Origin: Rhodospirillaceae bacterium
Lineage (GTDB): Bacteria > Pseudomonadota > Alphaproteobacteria > CACIAM-22H2
Length of the DNA: 64,000 nucleotides
Assembly: GCA_022843945.1 (NCBI GenBank)
Contig: JALHMR010000015.1
Location: 1 to 64,000 of the forward strand
Direction: 5' to 3'
Shown: positions 57,512 to 64,000 of the stretch, in pieces
Numbering within the stretch: position 1 is the first letter of the stretch
How the letters are laid out: the number at the start of each line of letters is the position of its first letter
Notes under the pieces: model-generated
What the model was told of the DNA's origin: nothing
The model's input: only the letters and a program-made list of their open reading frames with translations
Database searches by the model: none
Translations under genes and position numbers: made by a program

Positions 57512-58684
57512 TCAAGCGCGGGCTCCATAGCGTTCGACGAGACGCCGCAGGAACACCTCGCACAGGGCGATCTGGTCTAGGGCGACGAACTCGTTGGGCT
57601 TGTGCGCCTGGTCGATGTCGCCCGGGCCGCAGACCACGGTCGGAATGCCGGCCTCCTCGAACAGGCCGCCCTCGCAGCCGAAGGCCACCATGCCCGGCGG
57701 CGAGTTGTCGCCGGTGGCGGCACGCGCCACCTGGGCGATGTCGGCGTCGTGATCGGTGGCGAGGCCGGGAAAGCCCGAGATCTCCTCCCAGCTGAAGCCG
57801 GTATCGGGGCTGATCTTGCGCATCTCCGGCTCGAGCTCGGTCTCGGCGAAGCGCTTGACCTCGGCGAAGAGCGCGCGCGGATCCTCGCCCGGCAGGTAGC
57901 GGAACTCGAAATCGAAGGAGCAGTCCTTGGGCACGATGTTGAGCGCCGTGCCGCCGTGGATGATGCCGGTATGCACCGTGGTATGCGGGATGTCGAAGTC
58001 GCGGTCGAACGGCCCTTCCTTGGCGAAGCGCCGCGCCATGCGGCTGAGGAAGGCGACGGCCTCGGCGGCGTACTGGATCGAGTTGACGCCGCGCGGGGCC
58101 AGCGAGGAATGGCATTCGAAGCCGCGCACCCGGCCGCGGAAGCTGAGCTTGCCCTTGTGACCGCGGATCACCTTCATCGAGGTCGGCTCGCCGACCACGC
58201 AGGCGAGGGGACGCAGCTTCTGGCGGTCGAGCTCGGCCAGCAGCCGGCGCACGCCGATGCAGCCCACTTCCTCGTCATACGAGAAAGCCAGGTGGATCGG
58301 GGTCTTGAGGTTGGCCTTGGCGAATTCCGGGGCGAGGGTCAGGGCGACGGCGACGAAGCTCTTCATGTCGCAGGTGCCACGGCCGTAGAGCCGCCCGTCC
58401 TTCTCGACCACGGCGAAGGGGTCGGTGCTCCATTCCTGGCCGTCGATCGGCACCACGTCCGTATGGCCGGAAAGCACGATGCCAGGTCGGTCCTTGGGGC
58501 CGATGGTCGCGAACAGGTTGGCCTTCTTGCCGCTCTCGTCGAAAACCAGCGTCGATTCAACGCCGAGCTTCGCCAGGTAGTCACGTACGTAGTCGATCAG
58601 GGCGAGGTTCGAGAGGCGGCTCGTGGTGTCGAAGGCGACGAGGCGCCGGATCATATCGACGGAGGCGCGGCTGGGCGCTGACAT
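57512..58684 (-). CDS. argE: Acetylornithine deacetylase / M20 family
   Basis: The 390-residue M20 metallopeptidase has metal ligands His74, Asp106 and Glu139 (GHTDVVP, RGTCDMKSF, SYDEEVGC) and catalytic Asp76 and Glu138. The overall block order (HTDVVPIDGQEW, GTCDMKSFVAVAL, VVGEPTSMKVIRGHKG) matches ArgE of Alphaproteobacteria. The operon setting with an aspartoacylase-like enzyme leaves open a catabolic N-acyl amino acid role. It is divergent from the M81 gene across 94 bases. Confidence 0.85.
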   Translation of the reverse strand: MSAPSRASVDMIRRLVAFDTTSRLSNLALIDYVRDYLAKLGVESTLVFDESGKKANLFATIGPKDRPGIVLSGHTDVVPIDGQEWSTDPFAVVEKDGRLYGRGTCDMKSFVAVALTLAPEFAKANLKTPIHLAFSYDEEVGCIGVRRLLAELDRQKLRPLACVVGEPTSMKVIRGHKGKLSFRGRVRGFECHSSLAPRGVNSIQYAAEAVAFLSRMARRFAKEGPFDRDFDIPHTTVHTGIIHGGTALNIVPKDCSFDFEFRYLPGEDPRALFAEVKRFAETELEPEMRKISPDTGFSWEEISGFPGLATDHDADIAQVARAATGDNSPPGMVAFGCEGGLFEEAGIPTVVCGPGDIDQAHKPNEFVALDQIALCEVFLRRLVERYGARA

Positions 58685-58778
58685 AAGCGGGGTTCGGTGT
58701 GGAGGTGGGGAAAAGGGATGGTTACTATGGCCCATAAACGCTTGATCTGCCAGCCCGCTATCGCATAACCGGAATGCC

Positions 58779-60320
58779 ATGAACGCAACCGACAAACGCG
58801 TCGCCATCCTCGGAATCATCCTCGAAACCAACGCCTTCGCGCCGCCCAGCAGCGAAGCCGATTTCCGTACTCTCTGCTATCTCGAAGGCGAGGCCATCGT
58901 CGCCGAGGCGCGCAAGCCCGCACCGGCCATGCCCCTCGAGGTCCCCGGCTTCATGGCCGGCATGGACCGGGGCGGGGCCTGGACCCCGGTGCCCATCGTG
59001 GTGACCGGCGCCGAACCGGGTGGCCCGATCGAGCATGGGTTTTTTACCCGCGTCATGGCCGACATGCGCGCGCGCCTGGTCGCGGCGGGCCGGCTCGATG
59101 GCGTTTATATCGTCAATCACGGGGCCATGACCTCGACGGCCGAGCACGATCCCGACGGCGCGCTCTACGCCATGGTACGCGAGGTGGTCGGCCCCGATGT
59201 GCCGGTCGTCGCCACCGTCGATCTGCACGCCAATATTTCGGAGCGCATGGTCGACAGCGTCGAGGCGCTGATCTCGTATCGGACCAATCCGCATGTCGAC
59301 CAGGGCGAGCGGGGCGACGAGGCCGCCGAGGCGCTGCGCTGGCTGATGAACGGCGGCCAGGCCAAGTCGGCCTTCATCCGCCTGCCGATCACCCCGGCCA
59401 GCGTCACGCTGCTCACCGCGGCGGGTCCCTACGCCGATCTGATCGCCGAGGGACAGCGGCGCATGACCCCCGACATCCTCAACGTCTCGGTGGTCGGCGG
59501 CTTCGTCTTTTCGGACACGCCGAAGAACGGCATCGCCGTGATCGTCACCGCGCGCGGCGACCAGGCCAAGGCGCGGGCCCTGGCCCTGGATCTCGCGCGC
59601 GCCGGCTGGAAGGACCGCCCGCGCTTCGTCAAGAAGCTCACCCCGCTCGATGAGGCGGTGCGGCTGTCGGTAGCGAGCGGCAACGATCCATCTCGCCCGG
59701 CGGTGATCTTCTCCGATGCCGGCGACAACCCCGGCGGCGGCGGCCGCGGCAATACGACCTGGCTGCTGGCGGCGCTGCACAAGGCGGGCGCCAGGGGCGT
59801 GCTGGTCGGCGTATTCATCGACGAGGCGCTGGCCGCCGAAGCCCATCGGCTGGGCATCGGCGCCCGGTTCCGGGCAGTGTTTAACGAATTGGCCGAGACC
59901 GAGTTCTCGAAACGCTTCGAGGCAGATGCCCGGGTGGCGGCGTTGTCGGACGGCAAGGTCGTCGGCCGGCGCGGCATCTACGCCGGCCGATCGATCGACC
60001 TTGGTCCCGTGGCGGCGCTCGACCTCGGCGGCATCACCGTCGTGGTCGGCACGCGGCGCAAGCAATGCGCCGATCCCATCCAGTTCGAGTGTCTCGGCCT
60101 CGACATCGGCCGTGCCCGGACGGTCGTGGTCAAGTCGCGGGGCCATTTCCGGGCGGGATTTGACCAGTTTTTCAAGCCTGAGCAGGTGTACGAGGTGGAC
60201 ACCGCCGGCCTGACCTCTCCGGTGCTCGAGCGTATCCCGTTCCGGCATCTGCCGCGGCCGGTCTTTCCCCTCGATGCCGGCGCCGAATGGCGCGAACCGG
60301 CGTGGGCAAAGGGCCGCTGA
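58779..60320 (+). CDS. M81 family metallopeptidase (MlrC-like)
   Basis: The 513-residue protein is of the microcystinase C family. The N-terminal M81 domain has Glu16 (LETN), Asp148 and His150 in TVDLHAN, and His172 in NPHVD, the expected zinc ligands. The C-terminal MlrC_C domain (about 305-490) carries DNPGGGGRGNT. MlrC itself cleaves linear peptides in microcystin breakdown, but members next to peptide transporters are usually general amidohydrolases. The dipeptide-type importer follows. Confidence 0.9.
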   Translation: MNATDKRVAILGIILETNAFAPPSSEADFRTLCYLEGEAIVAEARKPAPAMPLEVPGFMAGMDRGGAWTPVPIVVTGAEPGGPIEHGFFTRVMADMRARLVAAGRLDGVYIVNHGAMTSTAEHDPDGALYAMVREVVGPDVPVVATVDLHANISERMVDSVEALISYRTNPHVDQGERGDEAAEALRWLMNGGQAKSAFIRLPITPASVTLLTAAGPYADLIAEGQRRMTPDILNVSVVGGFVFSDTPKNGIAVIVTARGDQAKARALALDLARAGWKDRPRFVKKLTPLDEAVRLSVASGNDPSRPAVIFSDAGDNPGGGGRGNTTWLLAALHKAGARGVLVGVFIDEALAAEAHRLGIGARFRAVFNELAETEFSKRFEADARVAALSDGKVVGRRGIYAGRSIDLGPVAALDLGGITVVVGTRRKQCADPIQFECLGLDIGRARTVVVKSRGHFRAGFDQFFKPEQVYEVDTAGLTSPVLERIPFRHLPRPVFPLDAGAEWREPAWAKGR

Positions 60321-60353
60321 GGCGCCCTCGCCCGGCTTGCCAAAGAGCGGGAG

Positions 60354-60372
60354 TTCAGCGATCTTTGCTGAA
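60354..60372. promoter_or_regulatory. Inverted repeat upstream of the peptide ABC operon
   Basis: TTCAGC / GCTGAA, perfect 6-bp arms with a 7-base centre, lies 34 bases after the M81 gene and about 80 bases before the binding-protein gene. It may be an operator. Confidence 0.35.
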
Positions 60373-60451
60373 ACAACCGGGACTTAACGGTTTCCGGGCG
60401 GCTGCGGGCGGGGAATCGCGGCCGAATGACAGACAGGGGCGTGAGGAAGAC

Positions 60452-62044
60452 ATGAACCGGATGAGCTGGCGCGTGCTCGCGGGCGCTTTCGCCGCGGCGA
60501 TGATCTCGATTGCCAACCCTTTTGCGATCGGGCCCGCGGGGGCTCAGGATCTGACGATCGGCCTGGGTGCCAACGTCACCTCGATCGATCCGCACTTCCA
60601 TAACCTGTCGCCCAACAGCAATGTGGCGACCCATATCTTCGACAAGCTGATCGATCAGGACGAGCAGCAGAAGCTCGTTCCCGGTCTGGCCACCGAATGG
60701 AAGTCGCTCGACGACACGACCTGGGAATTCAAGCTGCGCCGCGGCGTGAAGTTCCACGACGGCAGCGACTTCACGGCCGACGATGTCGTGGCGACGCTCA
60801 AGCGCGTGCCGTGGGTGCCCAACAGCCCGTCCTCCTTCCGCATATACACGCAGGCGATCACGGCGCACGAGATCGTCGACCCCTTCACGATCCGCTTCAA
60901 GACCGCGGCGCCCTATCCGCTGCTGCCGACCGACCTGTCGACCGTCTTCATCGTCTCGAAAAAGAACGAGCAGGCGCCGACCGGCGACTTCAACAACGGC
61001 AAGGCGGCGATCGGCACCGGTCCCTTCAAGTTCGTCGAGTACGTGCCCGGCGACCGTATCGTCGTGACGCGCAACGACGCCTATTGGGGCAAGAAGCCGG
61101 AATGGGCCAAGGCGACGCTGAAGCTGATCACCAACAACTCGGCGCGGGTCGCCGCGCTGCTGGCCGGCGACGTTCAGCTCATCGAGGCCGTGCCGGCGAC
61201 CGATTACGCCAAGCTCAAGACCAACGCCAACGTGGCGCTGTCGCAGATCGTCGGCAACCGGGTGATCTACCTGCATGTCGACAGCTACCGCGACCAGACG
61301 CCGTTCGCCACCGACAAGGCGGGCGCGGTGCTGCCCAACAACCCGCTCAAGGATGCGCGCGTGCGCAAGGCGCTGTCCAAGGCGATCAACCGCCCGGCGA
61401 TCAGCGAGCGGATCATGGAAGGCCTGGCCATCCCGGCCGGCGGCGTGCTCGCCGAGGGCTTCTTCGGCTCGAGCCCCAAGCTCAAGCCGGAAGCCTACGA
61501 CCCCGAGGGAGCCCGCAAGCTGCTCACCGAGGCCGGCTATCCCAACGGCTTCGGCTTGACCATCCACGGCCCCAACGACCGCTACCCGAACGACGAGAAA
61601 GTGCTGCAGGCCGTGGGCCCGATGTTCAACCGCATCGGCATCGACACCAAGGTCGTGACCCAGCCCTGGGCCACCTTCGCGTCGCAGGGCAGCGCTCCCA
61701 ACTACGCCTACAGCCTGATGCTGGTCGGCTGGGGGGCGGGGACCGGCGAGGTGTCCTCGCCGCTGCGCTCGCTGCTGATGACCGTCGGCCCGGGCCGCGG
61801 CGGCTCCAACCGCGGCCGCTACTCGAACGCCAAGGTGGACGAACTGACCAACCAGGCTCTGGCCACGGTCGACGACGCCAAGCGCGACAAGCTGCTGCAG
61901 GAGGCGACCGAGGTCGCCATGGCCGATGTCGGCCTGATCCCGCTGCACTACCAGATCAACGTCTGGGGCACGCGCAAGGGCCTCACCTACAAGCCGCGCG
62001 CCGACGAGTACACGCTGGCGATGTCGGTGTCGCGATCGAACTGA
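60452..62044 (+). CDS. ABC transporter substrate-binding protein, family 5 (DppA/OppA-like)
   Basis: The 530-residue periplasmic protein has a signal peptide (about 1-32, ending PAGAQ). The family-5 features are DLTIGLGANVTSIDPHFHN, the WEFKLRRGVKFHDGSDFTADDVVATLKR region (core RRGVKFHDGSDFTADDV) and VRKALSKAINR. It binds peptides or similar amides. GAGGAAGA precedes ATG 60452. It is the first gene of an importer operon whose ATPases lie beyond the window. Confidence 0.92.
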   Translation: MNRMSWRVLAGAFAAAMISIANPFAIGPAGAQDLTIGLGANVTSIDPHFHNLSPNSNVATHIFDKLIDQDEQQKLVPGLATEWKSLDDTTWEFKLRRGVKFHDGSDFTADDVVATLKRVPWVPNSPSSFRIYTQAITAHEIVDPFTIRFKTAAPYPLLPTDLSTVFIVSKKNEQAPTGDFNNGKAAIGTGPFKFVEYVPGDRIVVTRNDAYWGKKPEWAKATLKLITNNSARVAALLAGDVQLIEAVPATDYAKLKTNANVALSQIVGNRVIYLHVDSYRDQTPFATDKAGAVLPNNPLKDARVRKALSKAINRPAISERIMEGLAIPAGGVLAEGFFGSSPKLKPEAYDPEGARKLLTEAGYPNGFGLTIHGPNDRYPNDEKVLQAVGPMFNRIGIDTKVVTQPWATFASQGSAPNYAYSLMLVGWGAGTGEVSSPLRSLLMTVGPGRGGSNRGRYSNAKVDELTNQALATVDDAKRDKLLQEATEVAMADVGLIPLHYQINVWGTRKGLTYKPRADEYTLAMSVSRSN

Positions 62045-62068
62045 CGGCGGCAGCGTCTAGGCCAATGC

Positions 62069-62103
62069 GGCCGGCCTCCCCGGGCAACGAGGGCAGGCCG
62101 GTC
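62069..62103 (+). other. Stem-loop between binding-protein and permease genes
   Basis: GGCCGGCCT and AGGCCGGTC can form about a 9-bp stem (62069-62077 with 62095-62103, one G-T pair) in the 76-base gap. Such hairpins often protect the binding-protein mRNA or reduce read-through; there is no T-run. Confidence 0.35.
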
Positions 62104-62120
62104 CGCTGCGGGAGGACGGA

Positions 62121-63098
62121 ATGACCGTCTTCATCATCCGGCGACTGATGCAGACGGCGATCGTCCTGGTCGTGATGTCGATGATCGTCTTCGTCGGGGT
62201 GTTCGCCATCGGCGATCCGACGGCCATCCTGATCTCCGCCGACTCAGACATGATCGAGCGTGAGCGCGCCATCGCGGCGCTGGGGCTCGATAAGCCGTTG
62301 TGGGAGCAGTATCTCTATTTCGTCGGCGGTGCCTTCCGCGGCGATCTCGGCAAGTCGTTCGTCTTCAACATGCCGGCCCTTCAGCTCATCCTGCAGCGCC
62401 TGCCGGCGACGCTGGAGCTGGCCTTCGCCGCCCTGGTGATCGCCATCTTCGTCGGCGTGCCGCTGGGCATGTATGCCGGCTACCGGCCGGAATCGCCGGT
62501 GTCCAAGGCGATTATGGCCGGCTCGATCCTCGGCTTCAGCCTGCCGACATTCTGGGTCGGCCTGATGATGATCATGGTCTTCGCCGTGCAGCTCGGCTGG
62601 CTGCCCTCGACCGGCCGGGGCCACACCGCCACGGTCTTCGGCGTCACCACCAGCCTTGTCACCCCGGATGGGCTGGCCCATGTCCTGCTGCCGGCGGTCA
62701 ACCTGGCGCTGCTCAAGCTGTCGCTGGTCTGCCGGCTGGCGCGCGCCGGCATGCGCGAGAACATGCTCATGGACTACGTCAAGTTCGCCCGTGCCAAGGG
62801 CCTCACGGCGCGGCGCGTGGTCATGGTCCATGTCTTCAAGAACATCCTGATTCCGCTGGTCACCGTGACCGGCCTCGAGCTCGGCAACCTGATCGCCTTC
62901 TCGGTGGTCACCGAGACGGTGTTCGCCTGGCCCGGCATGGGCAAGCTGATCATCGATTCGATCAACAACCTCGACCGGCCGGTGATCGTCGCCTACCTGC
63001 TGGTCACGGTGTCGATGTTCGTGTTCATCAACCTCGCGGTCGATATCCTCTATTCGGTGCTCGATCCGCGCGTCCGCCTGTCCGAGGCGAAGGGCTGA
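62121..63098 (+). CDS. ABC transporter permease, DppB type
   Basis: The 325-residue inner-membrane protein has six helices with the DppB-type N-terminus (MTVFIIRRLMQTAIVLV), the FGRDLGKSF-like FRGDLGKSF block and the EAA loop (YVKFARAKGLTARRVVMVHVFKN region; core ARAKGLTARRV). ATG 62121 follows GGGAGGACGG. It pairs with the second permease at 63101. Confidence 0.93.
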   Translation: MTVFIIRRLMQTAIVLVVMSMIVFVGVFAIGDPTAILISADSDMIERERAIAALGLDKPLWEQYLYFVGGAFRGDLGKSFVFNMPALQLILQRLPATLELAFAALVIAIFVGVPLGMYAGYRPESPVSKAIMAGSILGFSLPTFWVGLMMIMVFAVQLGWLPSTGRGHTATVFGVTTSLVTPDGLAHVLLPAVNLALLKLSLVCRLARAGMRENMLMDYVKFARAKGLTARRVVMVHVFKNILIPLVTVTGLELGNLIAFSVVTETVFAWPGMGKLIIDSINNLDRPVIVAYLLVTVSMFVFINLAVDILYSVLDPRVRLSEAKG

Positions 63099-63100
63099 TC

Positions 63101-64000
63101 ATGGCGACGGTGCTGCCGCACGAAGGCGTCGAGAGCGCGCCGGTTGCGCCGGTGGAAACGCCGTGGCGGCGCTTCGCGGCCGATTTCCTGGAAAGCCCCC
63201 TGGCCGTCGCCGGTCTGGTCGTGCTGCTGCTGATCGTCGGCATCGCGCTGGTGGCGCCATTCATCTCGCCGCAGAATCCCTATGACCTGAACCAGCTCGA
63301 CATCATGGATGGCAACCTGCCACCAGGCGCCAAGTCGGCTCCCGGCTATATCTACTGGCTCGGCTCCGACGACCAGGGCCGGGACATGCTATCCGGTATT
63401 TTCTACGGCCTGCGCATCTCGCTCGGCGTCGGCGTGAGCAGCGCCGTGCTGGCGCTGGCCATCGGCCTGACGGTCGGGCTGTTCGCGGCCTATGCCGGGG
63501 GCAAGGTCGAAGGTTTCCTGATGCGCGTCGTGGATATCCAGCTCAGCTTCCCTGCCATTCTCGTGGCGCTGATCCTGCTTGCCGTGTTGGGTGAGGGGAC
63601 CTGGAAGGTGATTGCCGCGCTGGTTACCGTCCAGTGGGCCTATTACGCGCGCACGGTGCGCGGCACCGCGTTGGTCGAGCGGCGCAAGGAATACATCGAG
63701 GCGGCGCTCTGCCTCGGCCTCAGCCATCGCCGGGTGATGTTCCGTCACCTGCTGCCGAATTGCCTGCCGCCGCTGATCGTGGTCGCCACGGTCCAGGTGG
63801 CGCATGCCATCGCGCTCGAGGCCACGCTATCCTTCCTCGGCATCGGCCTGCCGATCACCTCGCCCTCGCTCGGCCTGCTCATCGCCAACGGCTTCGAATA
63901 CCTGCTCTCGGGCAAATACTGGATCAGCTTCTTCCCCGGCGTGGCCCTGCTGGTCACCATTGTCAGCATCAACCTGGTGGGCGACCAGCTGCGCGATGTG
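63101..64000 (+). CDS. ABC transporter permease, DppC type, 3' partial
   Basis: The gene is open to the right edge; 300 codons are visible. It has an N-terminal hydrophilic stretch, a first helix (about 38-56) and the DppC signature YWLGSDDQGRDMLSGIFYGLR (core LGSDDQGRDMLSG) near 88-100, then the EAA loop EAALCLGLSHRRVMFRHLLPN (core EAALCLGLSHRR). The usual length of about 300 residues means only a few codons are missing. It starts 2 bases after the DppB-type stop. Confidence 0.92.
   Translation, partial: MATVLPHEGVESAPVAPVETPWRRFAADFLESPLAVAGLVVLLLIVGIALVAPFISPQNPYDLNQLDIMDGNLPPGAKSAPGYIYWLGSDDQGRDMLSGIFYGLRISLGVGVSSAVLALAIGLTVGLFAAYAGGKVEGFLMRVVDIQLSFPAILVALILLAVLGEGTWKVIAALVTVQWAYYARTVRGTALVERRKEYIEAALCLGLSHRRVMFRHLLPNCLPPLIVVATVQVAHAIALEATLSFLGIGLPITSPSLGLLIANGFEYLLSGKYWISFFPGVALLVTIVSINLVGDQLRDV

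Noticed and set aside
56878-57528. Fusion of the aspartoacylase-like protein with upstream sequence
   Set aside because: The extra part is an out-of-frame reading of the HAD gene with no domain; GTG 56877 gives the normal start.

Overview
The window is GC-rich, densely coding bacterial chromosome. Its backbone (tRNA-Leu, tig, clpP, clpX, lon, hup; then tRNA-Val, tRNA-Asp and a complete nuoA-N operon running into birA, coaX, rnj, mce and a DUF1467 gene; then proS) is typical of Alphaproteobacteria. The short ProRS, the DUF1194 and DUF1467 proteins and the gene order fit a Rhodospirillales-like lineage. That placement is inferred from content and synteny, not from a search.

Layout. 1-9.1 kb: a 5'-truncated CopD-type membrane protein, a DUF1194 exported protein, an alpha/beta hydrolase, the NAD(P)HX repair enzyme Nnr, malonyl-CoA decarboxylase translationally coupled to a hydrolase-LuxR fusion, a DMT exporter, an exported hydrolase and an Lrp regulator. 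9.2-12.9 kb: a homodimeric-type 2-oxoacid dehydrogenase E1 divergent from the Lrp gene, and an outer-membrane beta-barrel protein. 13.1-20 kb: protein quality control (trigger factor, ClpP, ClpX, Lon) and HU. 20-23.6 kb: a YegD-like Hsp70, a methyltransferase, mtnA and two tRNAs. 23.8-38 kb: all 14 complex I genes, tightly spaced or overlapping. 38-42 kb: BirA, type III pantothenate kinase, RNase J, methylmalonyl-CoA epimerase and DUF1467. 42-46 kb: glycosylase Tag, an MFS transporter, an NCS2 purine permease and a small secreted protein, lying between the DUF1467 gene and proS.

47.4-64 kb looks accessory and catabolic. An IclR regulator with a clear palindromic operator precedes a cupin, an SsuABC/NMT1-like ABC importer, a DapA-superfamily protein lacking usual active-site residues, and a two-domain EthD-like protein. 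Two paralogous small four-cysteine proteins (48242-48610 and 54260-54640, both minus) bracket this set; I do not recognise their family. Next come an AbrB-type membrane protein, an aspartoacylase-like enzyme, a HAD phosphatase and an ArgE-like deacetylase in one minus-strand operon. Divergent from it are an M81 (MlrC-like) metallopeptidase and a dipeptide-type ABC importer that runs off the right edge. Together these suggest uptake and hydrolysis of peptides or N-acylated amino acids.

No insertion sequence, prophage, CRISPR array or obvious defence system was seen. The least explained material is the four-cysteine paralogue pair, the IclR cluster with its altered DapA-like enzyme, the structured clpP-clpX gap, and the inverted pair of intergenic palindromic repeats before mce.
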